Shown: in pieces, positions 51,612-59,464 of the stretch
How the letters are laid out: each line of letters begins with the position of its first letter
Position numbering within the stretch: position 1 is the first letter of the stretch
From: Phycisphaerae bacterium
GTDB lineage: Bacteria > Planctomycetota > Phycisphaerae > JAJVII01
Direction: 5' to 3'
Length of the DNA: 64,000 bases
Assembly: GCA_022072085.1 (NCBI GenBank)
Contig: JAJVII010000047.1
Location: 1-64,000 of the forward strand
Notes under the pieces: model-generated
Told to the model about the DNA's origin: nothing
The model's input: the letters and a program-made list of their open reading frames with translations, nothing else
The model's database searches: none
Made by a program: the position numbers and the translations under genes

Positions 51612-53326
51612 CATGCCAGCGATCCGAGGTCCATCTCGTCCAGGCCGTGGCCGGACGGGACCATCGGGTACACGTTCTCCTCCGCGTCGACCAGCACTTC
51701 CAGGACGGCCGGGCCCTCGGTCGTCAGCAGTTCGTTCAGGCCGTCGCCGACCTGATCGGGCCGGTCGATCCGCAGGCCGGTCGCGCCGAAGGCGTCGGCC
51801 AGCGCGGCGAAATTCGGATTGACCATTCGGCTGGCCGAGTAGCGGCGGTCGTAGAAGAGCTGCTGCCACTGGCGGACCATGCCCTGGAAGTTGTTGTTCA
51901 GCAGCACGACCTTCACCGGCAGATCGCACGCGACGGCGGTGGCCAGCTCGGACATCGTCATCTGGAACGACGAGTCGCCGTCGATGTCCACGACCAGTCG
52001 GCCGGGGCAGGCAAACTGGGCGCCGATGGCAGCGGGCAGGCCGAAGCCCATCGTTCCCAGCCCGCCGCTGGTGATCATCTGCCGCGGCCGCCGCCAGCCG
52101 TAGAACTGCGCCGCCCACATCTGATGCTGGCCGACGCCGGTGGTGATCAGGGCGTCGTGGTCGGTGAGTCGGCCGAGCTGCTCGATGACGGCCTGCGGCT
52201 TGATGGCCTCGCCGTGGCCGTACTTCAGCGGGTGCTGCCGCTTCCACTGCTCGATGCGGGCGAACCAGGCCTGGCGCGGGCGGCGTTCAATCAGCGGCAG
52301 CATGTGCTCGAGGGCGTCGCGGGCGTCGCCGACGACGGGCAGGTCGACGTTGACGCTCTTGCTGATGCTGGCCGGGTCGATGTCGATGTGGATGATGGCG
52401 GCCTTTGGGGCGAACTTGGTGACGTCGCCGGTGACGCGGTCGTCGAAGCGGGCCCCGATGGCCACCAGGCAGTCGCTCTCCTGAACCGCGTAGTTGGCGT
52501 AGGCCGTGCCGTGCATGCCGAGCATGCGCAGCGCCAGCGGCGAGGTCTCATCGACCGCCCCCAGCCCCAGCAGCGTGGTGGTGACGGGGATGTTGCCGCG
52601 TTCGGCCAACTGGCGGACGAGTTCGGACGCGCCGCTGATGATGACGCCCCCGCCGACATAGAGGACCGGGCGTTCGGCGGCATTGATCGCGGCGGCCGCC
52701 TTGGCGATCTGGCCCTGGTGGGCGTGGCGGCGGGGCTTGTAGCCGCGCAGGCGAGGCCGCTCGTGGCCGGGCCCGGGCGTCACCGGCTGGTTCATCAGGT
52801 CCACAGGCAGATCGACCAGCACCGGGCCCGGTCGGCCGGTGGTGGCGACGAAAAACGCCTCGTTGACCATGCGGGCGACGGCCGACGCGTCGCGGCAGAG
52901 GGCGTTGTGCTTGGTGACCGGACGGGTGATGCCGGTGACGTCGGCTTCCTGGAAGGCGTCGTTGCCGATGAGGTGGCTCTTGACCTGGCCGGTGAAGGCG
53001 ACGACGGGCACGCTGTCGAAGTGCGCCGTCGCCAGGCCGGTGACCAGGTTGGTTGCGCCGGGCCCGCTGGTGACCAGCACCACGCCCGGCCTCCCGGACG
53101 CGCGGGCGTAGCCGTCGGCCATGTGGGCGGCGCCCTGCTCGTGACGCACCAGCACAAAGCGGATGGGCGAATCGTGCAGCACGTCGAACAGGGGCAGGGC
53201 GGCCCCGCCGGGGTAACCGAACATCACCTCGACGCCCTGGTTGAGCAGCGCCCGGTGGAAGAGCTGAGCCCCGGTCAGCGTCGCGGAAGAAGACGATTCG
53301 ATGCTTGCAGTCGGGTCTGGGTTCAT
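51611..53326 (-). CDS. ilvB: Acetolactate synthase large (catalytic) subunit
   Basis: A ThDP enzyme making acetolactate or acetohydroxybutyrate, the first common branched-chain step. The 571 residues show GYPGGAALPLFDVL, VRHEQGAAHMADGYARASG (catalytic Glu), the FAD-type central domain, and the ThDP-Mg motif beginning at GDSSFQM and ending at LLNNNFQGM. The start at 53326 is set by GAGG five bases upstream; the upstream ATG at 53341 is inside the leader. It is transcribed from a promoter about 230 bases upstream through a structured leader. Confidence 0.96.
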   Translation of the reverse strand: MNPDPTASIESSSSATLTGAQLFHRALLNQGVEVMFGYPGGAALPLFDVLHDSPIRFVLVRHEQGAAHMADGYARASGRPGVVLVTSGPGATNLVTGLATAHFDSVPVVAFTGQVKSHLIGNDAFQEADVTGITRPVTKHNALCRDASAVARMVNEAFFVATTGRPGPVLVDLPVDLMNQPVTPGPGHERPRLRGYKPRRHAHQGQIAKAAAAINAAERPVLYVGGGVIISGASELVRQLAERGNIPVTTTLLGLGAVDETSPLALRMLGMHGTAYANYAVQESDCLVAIGARFDDRVTGDVTKFAPKAAIIHIDIDPASISKSVNVDLPVVGDARDALEHMLPLIERRPRQAWFARIEQWKRQHPLKYGHGEAIKPQAVIEQLGRLTDHDALITTGVGQHQMWAAQFYGWRRPRQMITSGGLGTMGFGLPAAIGAQFACPGRLVVDIDGDSSFQMTMSELATAVACDLPVKVVLLNNNFQGMVRQWQQLFYDRRYSASRMVNPNFAALADAFGATGLRIDRPDQVGDGLNELLTTEGPAVLEVLVDAEENVYPMVPSGHGLDEMDLGSLA

Positions 53327-53409
53327 GGCAGCCTCATACATCGGCCAGGCAGCCCGGCGGCCCCGAGGATTTCGGCCCGGGGACGGCGCCGCGGCATGGC
53401 GCAGAGTGC

Positions 53410-53540
53410 CCCGCCGCTGGGCGAAGGGCCCGTCGGCGGGTGTGAATGAGCTGCGGAACGGACTCCCGACACAAGGGGCAGGGTTGCTGCCGGCGGGTTG
53501 TGCCCAGAGACGCCGGTCCGCCCGATGTGGCAGGCGGACC
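53410..53540 (-). ncRNA. Structured 5' leader of ilvBH (candidate cis-regulatory RNA)
   Basis: Strong hairpins on the minus-strand transcript. GGTCCGCC/GGCGGACC (53533-53540 with 53515-53522) has a 10-base loop. A two-part stem CCCGCC then GGGC pairs with GCCC then GGCGGG across a symmetrical 3x3 internal loop (53410-53440). A smaller GGCAG/CTGCC hairpin lies between. No Leu/Ile/Val-rich reading frame and no U-tract were found, so this differs from the cimA attenuator. I do not recognise the fold. Confidence 0.42.
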
Positions 53541-53565
53541 GTTCTCGGCGTTCTCGCGTCCGAAA

Positions 53566-53594
53566 ATGCTACCGCGGACGACGGCCGCGGTCAA
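53566..53594 (-). promoter_or_regulatory. Promoter of ilvBH
   Basis: TTGACC at 53589-53594, 17-base spacer, TAGCAT at 53566-53571 on the minus strand. The start near 53558 yields a leader of about 230 bases. Confidence 0.65.
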
Positions 53595-53612
53595 CTCCGC
53601 TCACATGTCCGC

Positions 53613-54128
53613 TCACATGATGCCCTGGCCGAAACTGGGCGTGTCGCCCGGCTTGGGCGAGGCCGCCTGCCCGGGCCGGTTCAGCGAGCGCACCAGGTCG
53701 TCGAAGTCCGTGTCGTCGTCGTAGTCCATGCTGCGGGGCTTGTAGCCGGGCAGCTTGGAGTCGGCCAGTTCCTTCTCGTAGGCGGCGACAACGGCGTCCT
53801 GTACCTTCTGGCGGCAGCGGGCGTTGATCGGGTGGGCCACGTCGGCGTGCAGTTTGGCTCGGCCCTTGTCGTCGGTCGCGTTGCGCTCGAGGCTCAGCTT
53901 GGCGCCGCACTCGTTGCAGAACGACGCCCGCAGGTGGTTCTTCGCCCCGCACTTGGGGCAGTGGTCGGTCAGTTTGCGCGACGGCATGGCCACGAAGTAG
54001 CCGTCCGGGCCGGCAATGACCTTCAGGTCGCGCACGACGAACTCGTTATCGAACGTCACCGTGCAAAAAGCCTTGAGCCGATCGCTCGGGCGATCAACCA
54101 GTTTCACTCGAACCTCGGTGATATCCAT
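53613..54128 (-). CDS. spoVG: SpoVG-family protein with an inserted zinc ribbon
   Basis: The SpoVG core is present in two parts: [40 protein letters not shown] with PSRK, and [26 protein letters not shown]. SpoVG is a small site-specific DNA/RNA-binding regulator. Between the two parts is an insert with C57-x2-C60 and C71-x2-C74 (CPKCG, CNECG), which looks like a zinc ribbon, and there is an acidic C-terminal extension (residues ~130-171). Ordinary SpoVG has about 85-100 residues without either. ispE directly upstream is the same neighbour as in Firmicutes. The start at 54128 gives the canonical N-terminus. Confidence 0.88.
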   Translation of the reverse strand: MDITEVRVKLVDRPSDRLKAFCTVTFDNEFVVRDLKVIAGPDGYFVAMPSRKLTDHCPKCGAKNHLRASFCNECGAKLSLERNATDDKGRAKLHADVAHPINARCRQKVQDAVVAAYEKELADSKLPGYKPRSMDYDDDTDFDDLVRSLNRPGQAASPKPGDTPSFGQGIM

Positions 54129-54174
54129 CGCAGTACTCCCACAGTTTGCGCTACTCACCCCGGGCCTGCTCGCT

Positions 54175-55098
54175 TCAGCCGCACCAGACGGCTGTCGTCA
54201 TCGCGGAGCATTTCAGCCTGGCCCCTATCCGACGCTCCCACTCGGTTGCATGGTCCTTCTTATCGAACAGTGCAAAAAGGGTCGCCCCGCTCCCGGCCAC
54301 CAGCACCGTCGGGTCGCCCGACGCTTGACCGACCTGCTCGCAGACCCTCGCCAGCGACGGCTCAACCGCCAGCGCCGCTTTGTGCAGATCGTTAAACAAC
54401 TCCAGTCCGCCGACGCGCGTCCGCGGACCATCGACCGGCTCACCGGCGGCCCGCAGCGCGTCCAGCTTCGCGTAGACCGCCGCGGTGCTCACGCTCACCG
54501 GCGGGAAGATCAGCACCGCCCACAGTTCGGGCAGGCGGCCGTCGAACGGAGCGATCAGCTCGCCGCGTCCCTCCACCCAGGCGGGCCGCCCGTACAGGCA
54601 GAACGGCACGTCGCTGCCCAGCTCCGCCGCGACAGCCGACAGTTCGTCCAGTGGCAGGCCCAGTTCGAACGCCGCGTTGAGGCCCAGCAGCGTCGCCGCC
54701 GCGTCGGCGCTTCCGCCGGCCAGCCCGCCGCCGACCGGGATCCGCTTGGTCAGCCGGACGCGGACGCCGATCGCCCGACCCGTCCGCCGGGCCAGCGCCT
54801 CGCCCGCACGCACGACAAGGTTCTCCGGGCCCGCCGGCGTCTGGCCGGCTCGCGGGCCCTGGACGCTCAACTCGACCCCGCGTCCGCCGGGCGATATCTC
54901 CAGTTCGTCGGCCAGCGACAGCGGAACCATCAGGCTGCGGAGGGAGTGATAGCCGTCCGGGCGGCGCAGGCCCACGGAGAGCGAAATGTTCAGCTTGGCC
55001 GGGGCACGCACGGCGACGCACACACCCGGTTCGCCGGGCGTCGTCCTGACGGCGATGCGCGTATCCCCACTGCAAGGTGACATGACGGCGTCGGCCAA
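54175..55098 (-). CDS. ispE: 4-diphosphocytidyl-2-C-methyl-D-erythritol kinase
   Basis: A GHMP kinase of the MEP isoprenoid pathway. The 307 residues show [20 protein letters not shown] (substrate and ATP contacts), the GHMP glycine loop [30 protein letters not shown] and the C-terminal [14 protein letters not shown]. The start is probably TTG at 55098, with GGAG eight bases upstream; the next ATG is at 55083. The promoter at 55161-55190 drives it, with spoVG 46 bases downstream. Confidence 0.93.
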   Translation of the reverse strand: MADAVMSPCSGDTRIAVRTTPGEPGVCVAVRAPAKLNISLSVGLRRPDGYHSLRSLMVPLSLADELEISPGGRGVELSVQGPRAGQTPAGPENLVVRAGEALARRTGRAIGVRVRLTKRIPVGGGLAGGSADAAATLLGLNAAFELGLPLDELSAVAAELGSDVPFCLYGRPAWVEGRGELIAPFDGRLPELWAVLIFPPVSVSTAAVYAKLDALRAAGEPVDGPRTRVGGLELFNDLHKAALAVEPSLARVCEQVGQASGDPTVLVAGSGATLFALFDKKDHATEWERRIGARLKCSAMTTAVWCG

Positions 55099-55160
55099 CT
55101 CGGATGCTCCTCAGTGCTGTGTTAGTCACGCGGCCGTGAGGCCCATAGGTGCAACAGAAC

Positions 55161-55190
55161 ATGCTAGGCACAGGGCAAGCAATGAGTCAA
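55161..55190 (-). promoter_or_regulatory. Promoter of ispE-spoVG
   Basis: TTGACT at 55185-55190, 18-base spacer, TAGCAT at 55161-55166 on the minus strand. Confidence 0.6.
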
Positions 55191-55229
55191 GACGGGAACC
55201 GTATTAACTTGGTCGGATCAGTAGGGGAT

Positions 55230-55258
55230 TTCACAGGCCGCCTGCGGGCCGATATAAT
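55230..55258 (+). promoter_or_regulatory. Promoter of the radical SAM gene (leaderless configuration)
   Basis: TTCACA at 55230-55235, 17-base spacer, a perfect TATAAT at 55253-55258. Seven bases separate the -10 from the ATG at 55266, so the predicted +1 is the A of the start codon. Confidence 0.68.
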
Positions 55259-55265
55259 CAAATAG

Positions 55266-56189
55266 ATGCCACCTGCCGATCCGACGCCGGCCGACGCTCT
55301 CCGCGAGGCGATCACGCACCACCCGCGCCTCTGGCGGGAAAACCGCTTCGTCTATCCGGTCTGCTCACGCCGCAGCGGCGGCATCAGCATCGGGGTGAAC
55401 CTCAACCCCGACAAGGCCTGCAATTTCGATTGCATCTACTGCCAGGTGGACCGGTCTGCCAAGGGCGGCCCGCGCGACGTGGACCTCGACGCGCTGCGGG
55501 CCGAACTGGACGGCATGCTGGCGATGGTCCGCGACGGGTCGCTGTTCGAGCAGGGGGAGTTCCGAGATCTGCCCGAGGCCCTCAAGCACGTCAGCGACGT
55601 GGCCTTCTCCGGCGACGGCGAGCCGGCCATCTGCCCGCAATTCGTCGGCGCCATATCGCTGGCCGACGAACTGGTCACCCGCCACGTCCGTCTGCTGGAG
55701 CAGGGCGGGCCGGCCGCCGATCGGCCGGCGTTGGTGCTCATTACCAACGCGACGGTGTTCGAGCGGCCGGCCGTCCGCGAGGGGCTGGAGATCCTGCACC
55801 GCAACCGCGGCGAGATCTGGGGCAAGCTGGACGCGGGCACCGACGACTACTATCGGCTGGTCGAGCGGACGGGCGTGCCGCTGGCCCGCGTGCTGGAGAA
55901 CCTGACGTGGGCCGCCCGGCGCTGGCCGATCACGATCCAGTCGCTGTTCATGCGAATCCATGGCCACAGGCCCGACTTGGCCGAGATCGAGGCCTTCTGC
56001 GATCGGCTGGGTGAGATGCAGGCGGCCGGCGGCAGGATCGGCCGCGTCCAGGTTTACACGCTCGCCCGCAGGCCGGCGGAGGGTTATGTTCGGCCGCTGA
56101 GCAACGAGTCGGTCGATGCGATCGTCGCCCGCATCCGGCAACGCTTCGCCGGCCTGGATGTCCGGGCGTATTACGGATTACAGACGTAA
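55266..56189 (+). CDS. Radical SAM protein
   Basis: A 307-residue radical S-adenosylmethionine enzyme. The [4Fe-4S] motif is C52-x3-C56-x2-C59 in CNFDCIYCQVD, with the SAM glycine motif at FSGDGEPAICPQF. The N-terminal CSRRSGGISIGVNLNPDKACN resembles the YloN/MoaA-like group of uncharacterised radical SAM proteins (COG0731-type). The reaction is unknown. There is no Shine-Dalgarno sequence; the promoter places transcription start at the ATG. Confidence 0.87.
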   Translation: MPPADPTPADALREAITHHPRLWRENRFVYPVCSRRSGGISIGVNLNPDKACNFDCIYCQVDRSAKGGPRDVDLDALRAELDGMLAMVRDGSLFEQGEFRDLPEALKHVSDVAFSGDGEPAICPQFVGAISLADELVTRHVRLLEQGGPAADRPALVLITNATVFERPAVREGLEILHRNRGEIWGKLDAGTDDYYRLVERTGVPLARVLENLTWAARRWPITIQSLFMRIHGHRPDLAEIEAFCDRLGEMQAAGGRIGRVQVYTLARRPAEGYVRPLSNESVDAIVARIRQRFAGLDVRAYYGLQT

Positions 56190-56686
56190 CATCTTGTTGG
56201 ACAACTGATTGCAATTCTGTTATAGATTCTTGTTGCCAACGGTATCCGCGTGCCTAGGGTATTCCGGTGGGACTTATTGGATCGAGCCAGTGCAGCCTGA
56301 AATCACCTCTGGGTTGAAATCGAAAGCACCAGGTTGTTCGGCGGGCGAGAGAGTATCTTTCGACCAACGGCGGTGTGGGGGCCGGCTGTTCGTGACGCCA
56401 GGTGAGTTGTTATCGGCAGCCGGCCTGCGTTGAGTCGCTTTGGGAAACACGGATTTGCCTTCTGCCGAATTGGGTGTAGTCTTTCTGGACCAGGGAGAGA
56501 AGTCTGCCAGCGTCAGTGACTCACGTCATGGCCTGTGAGCGCTTCTTCTAGTTCGAGCAGGAGGCATGGGAACCGCGGCCGCGGTGGCTGCGGGCCTCGG
56601 TGGCGAGGCGTTTTCATTTGGAGAGAATCAGTACTGATTTGGGGCGATTAGAGCCCTGAAGACCACACCTACCTGGAGGGGTAGCC
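56190..56686. other. Gene-free region before the PEP-CTERM genes
   Basis: No supported gene. A possible plus-strand terminator lies at 56594-56620 (GCCTCG-GTGG-CGAGGC followed by GTTTTCATTT). GGAGGGG at 56673-56679 is the ribosome binding site for the next gene. No clear promoter was found. Confidence 0.4.
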
Positions 56687-57427
56687 ATGACCAGCGAGAG
56701 AAGCCGTTCGTCCGTACGTTTCGTTGGAGTCCTGGGAGCCCTGCTGCTTTCGGCCGCTCCGGCCGGGGCGGACGTGATCGTCACCACGCCGTCGGGCGCG
56801 ACGGTCGCGGACGGCCCGGTGAACGCCCGGGTCACCTTCACGTTCACGACCGACCACGTTACGGTCTTCCTGGAGAACCTCCAGGCCGACCCCACGAGCG
56901 TCGGCCAGAACCTCAGCAGCCTGCTGTTCACGATTGACTCGGGCCAGACCAGCGGCACGCTGGTCAGCGGGAACGGCGTAGCTCGCAGCGTGGCCAGCAA
57001 CAAGACCTACTCCGACGGCGGGACCGTCGCTGCCGGCTGGGTGTTCAGCACGCCGGGCGGCGCGTTCTTCCTGAACGTACTGGAGGGCCCCGGCCATGCC
57101 GGGCCGGCGCACTTGATCATCGGCGCCCCCGCGGGCGACGACAAATACGACAGCGCCAACGGGTCCATCAAGGGTAACGGCCCTCACAATCCGTTCCTGG
57201 CGCTCAACGCCACCTTCGAGTTCGATGTGCCGGGCGTGACCGCGGAGTCGGGGATCTCCGGCCTGACGTTTGGCTTCGGCACTACGCCCGGCGCGAACAC
57301 CATCACTCCGCCGCCCAACGTTGGCACGTTTGTGCCCGAGCCGGCGACGCTGGCGATGCTGGCCCTGGGTTCGACGGCGCTGGCTGCGGGGCGTCTGCGG
57401 AGGGGCCGCGTAAGCCGGGCGGCCTGA
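56687..57427 (+). CDS. PEP-CTERM sorting-domain exported protein
   Basis: A 246-residue exported protein. The signal peptide (residues 1-28) ends at AAPAGADV. A beta-rich body of unknown function follows. The C-terminal sorting signal is VPEPATLAMLALGSTALAAG plus a basic tail (RLRRGRVSRAA). PEP-CTERM proteins cross the inner membrane and are processed by exosortase, usually ending up with extracellular polysaccharide. GGAGGGG precedes the ATG. A second PEP-CTERM gene follows after a terminator. Confidence 0.87.
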   Translation: MTSERSRSSVRFVGVLGALLLSAAPAGADVIVTTPSGATVADGPVNARVTFTFTTDHVTVFLENLQADPTSVGQNLSSLLFTIDSGQTSGTLVSGNGVARSVASNKTYSDGGTVAAGWVFSTPGGAFFLNVLEGPGHAGPAHLIIGAPAGDDKYDSANGSIKGNGPHNPFLALNATFEFDVPGVTAESGISGLTFGFGTTPGANTITPPPNVGTFVPEPATLAMLALGSTALAAGRLRRGRVSRAA

Positions 57428-57726
57428 CGGCTGAGTGAACCCGGCTGTCCGATAAGCGGGGGCCAGTGAGGAGAGAGCCCGGCGCGGCCGATAAGATCGG
57501 CTGACGTCGGGCTCTTTGCCTGCGCGGCAGAGGGGCGGCGCGTTTCCCTTCCATGTCATTTGCCCGGTCCGGGCGCGAATTCGAGACTTCTCCTGACAGG
57601 GTCGTGAGGGCGGCAACGGGAGCCGACGTGGCTTCCGCCCGATCACGGTAATCCGCAGGAATTCCGCACCGGCCTGAGTGGCGGAAGGGTCCGCGTGGAG
57701 GCCCTGGCAAGTGGGAGGGTAGGGAC
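57428..57726 (+). terminator. Terminator (57474-57517) in the gap between the PEP-CTERM genes
   Basis: AGAGCCCG/CGGGCTCT (57474-57481 with 57508-57515) with an inner GGCCGAT/ATCGGCT stem, followed by TTTGCC. The rest of the gap has no gene. A GAGGG motif at 57715-57719 precedes the next ATG. Confidence 0.6.
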
Positions 57727-58482
57727 ATGATGATGCGACGACTCTTGGCCATTCTGGCCGCGGGCGGTGCTCTGCTTGCTGCTTCCGGTTCGGCTCTGGG
57801 CGACGTGCTCTGGGTCTGGGACGACGGGAGCGGCTTCTCTGCGCAGGCGACGTTCACGCAGACCGGCGCCCGCGAGATGCAGTTGACGCTGATGAACACG
57901 TCAACGGCCTGGCCTGTGACCGTGCCGATCGACGCGTCCAACCAGATCCTGACCAGCGTCTCCTTCGACATGGGCAACTGGGCGAAGATCACTGGCGGCA
58001 CAGCCGTCCTGGGCGACGGGGCCCATACCGTCAACTTCGACAACGTGTCGTCGCAACTGGGCGAAGGCGGCGACGTCAGCAGCGAGTGGGGCTATACCAA
58101 CGGTGTTTATGCCCCGCTCAGCTACAACGTTGTCACCGCCATGCGGTCGCACTCGACGCCGTTCGCCAGCGGCAATCTGGACGGGCCGGACAACCTGGAC
58201 GGGCCGCAGGGCGGCCTGGTGGCTGATCCCCTGCGGGCCAGCCTGGGCGGCCTGGGCGGAATCCAGGGGCCGCTGGTCTTCACACTATACTTCGACCGCG
58301 ACATCAGCATGGAGAACATGCACGTCGGCAAGGTCGAGTTCGGATCGGACGCGCACTTCATCGGCAATGCGACGCCGCATACGAACGAGGTCCCCGAGCC
58401 CGCAACGCTGGCGCTGCTGGGCATCGGCGGGCTGGCCTTCGGGATGGCGGCGGACCGTCGCCGCCGACGGGCGGCACACTGA
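57727..58482 (+). CDS. PEP-CTERM sorting-domain exported protein
   Basis: A 251-residue exported protein. The signal peptide (1-25) ends near GSALGDV. A beta-sandwich-like body follows (residues 26-215), then the sorting signal VPEPATLALLGIGGLAFGMA with the basic tail DRRRRRAAH. It is not closely similar in sequence to the neighbouring PEP-CTERM protein outside the tail. The function is unknown; export to the cell surface or matrix is expected. A strong hairpin follows the gene at 58540-58574. Confidence 0.87.
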   Translation: MMMRRLLAILAAGGALLAASGSALGDVLWVWDDGSGFSAQATFTQTGAREMQLTLMNTSTAWPVTVPIDASNQILTSVSFDMGNWAKITGGTAVLGDGAHTVNFDNVSSQLGEGGDVSSEWGYTNGVYAPLSYNVVTAMRSHSTPFASGNLDGPDNLDGPQGGLVADPLRASLGGLGGIQGPLVFTLYFDRDISMENMHVGKVEFGSDAHFIGNATPHTNEVPEPATLALLGIGGLAFGMAADRRRRRAAH

Positions 58483-58539
58483 GAGAGAGAAGCGGAGGGT
58501 CGCAGGGCAGCAACTGCGTCGTCGAGCATCTTCCGCACC

Positions 58540-58574
58540 GGGCCCGCGCGGCGCACCCCCCGTCGCGCGGGCCC
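58540..58574 (+). terminator. Strong hairpin after the second PEP-CTERM gene
   Basis: A perfect 11-bp stem GGGCCCGCGCG/CGCGCGGGCCC with a 13-base loop, followed by TCTCCGTTCC. The U-tract is weak, but the stem is very stable. Confidence 0.55.
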
Positions 58575-58674
58575 TCTCCGTTCCGACAGAGTCGCCGCGG
58601 ATGGCAGAACCGCTGATCCGCGTGCATCTGTGGCTCAGCCCACCGAAGCCGGCTACTGAATCCTGTAGAAGCAA

Positions 58675-58791
58675 TCTTCACCACAGAGAGCACAGAGTCG
58701 GGAGTATCAAGAAATTCTTGATTTCAGGCATTTCTTGACGCTTCTGACCTCCTCTGTGATCTCGGTGTCCTCTGTGGTGAATGAAGATTCC
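58675..58791. repeat. Inverted-arm CACAGAG-type array of 9-base units
   Basis: The left arm (58675-58704) is CACCACAGAG-type sequence. The right arm (58749-58790) is its complement in 9-base units such as TCTGTGATC and TCTGTGGTG. Between them is the near-palindrome TCAAGAAATTCTTGA. It sits between a PEP-CTERM gene and the 3' end of apt. CACAGAGG-type intergenic repeats recur in planctomycetes, Verrucomicrobia and Acidobacteria. Confidence 0.65.
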
Positions 58792-58802
58792 TTTTGCAGG
58801 AG

Positions 58803-59324
58803 TCAATAGCTGACCACGATCACCGAGTGAACGTCGTGGTTGGCCAGCTTCTTTCGGCCATCCAGGAACGCCAGCTCGATGAGGAACGAGACGCCGACTA
58901 TGCGGCCGCCGAGCTTCTCCACCAGCCCGCAGGCCGCCTGCATCGTCCCGCCGGTCGCCAGCAGGTCGTCGAGCATCAGCACGCGCTGGCCCTTGCGGAC
59001 GGCGTCGGCGTGGATCTCGATCGAGTCGCTGCCGTATTCCAGGTCGTAGCTGGCCGACGCGGTCGCAGCCGGCAGCTTGCCCGGCTTGCGGATCGGCACG
59101 AAGCCGGCCCCCAGGGCCATCGCGACCGTCGTGCCGAAGATGAACCCGCGGCTCTCGATGCCCACCACCAGGTCGATCTGGCGGTCGAGGAACGGGGCGG
59201 CCATGGCCTCGGTCGCTCCGGCCAACCCCTGCGGCGTCGCGAGCAGGGGGGTGATGTCCTTGAAGATGATCCCCTTCTTGGGGAAGTCCGGCACGTCGCG
59301 GATCATGGATTCCAGTTCGCTCAT
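58803..59324 (-). CDS. apt: Adenine phosphoribosyltransferase
   Basis: Salvages adenine to AMP using PRPP. The 173 residues show RDVPDFPKKGIIFKDITPLL near the N-terminus, VVGIESRGFIFG, and the PRPP-binding loop VLMLDDLLATGGTMQAA. The start at 59324 is preceded by GGAG six bases away; a TTG at 59336 is an alternative. It is flanked on both sides by repeat arrays. Confidence 0.95.
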   Translation of the reverse strand: MSELESMIRDVPDFPKKGIIFKDITPLLATPQGLAGATEAMAAPFLDRQIDLVVGIESRGFIFGTTVAMALGAGFVPIRKPGKLPAATASASYDLEYGSDSIEIHADAVRKGQRVLMLDDLLATGGTMQAACGLVEKLGGRIVGVSFLIELAFLDGRKKLANHDVHSVIVVSY

Positions 59325-59341
59325 GCGCGGCTCCAAAAGAA

Positions 59342-59462
59342 AAGTTCGAAGTTCGAGGTGCGAGGTTCAAAGCCGGATTATAAACCCGAACCTCGAACCA
59401 CGCACGCCGAACTTCGAACCGGTGTCTCCGCCCTCAGACTTCGAACCTCGAACGTCGAACCT
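59342..59462. repeat. Heptameric CGAACCT/AGGTTCG-type array with inverted arms
   Basis: The left arm 59342-59369 is four exact heptamers (AAGTTCG twice, AGGTGCG, AGGTTCA). The middle block 59387-59421 is five heptamers beginning CGAAC or CGCAC. The right block 59442-59462 is three heptamers (CGAACCT, CGAACGT). It fills nearly the whole gap between apt and the sigma factor gene. Confidence 0.8.
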
Positions 59463-59464
59463 TC

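Noticed and set aside
53334-53594. An 86-codon frame in the ilvB leader as a gene
   Set aside because: It covers the promoter and hairpins and has no coding features or Leu/Ile/Val run.
56566-56637. A 23-codon frame preceded by AGGAGG
   Set aside because: The AGGAGG is one base from the ATG, too close to work, and the frame runs through a terminator-like hairpin.
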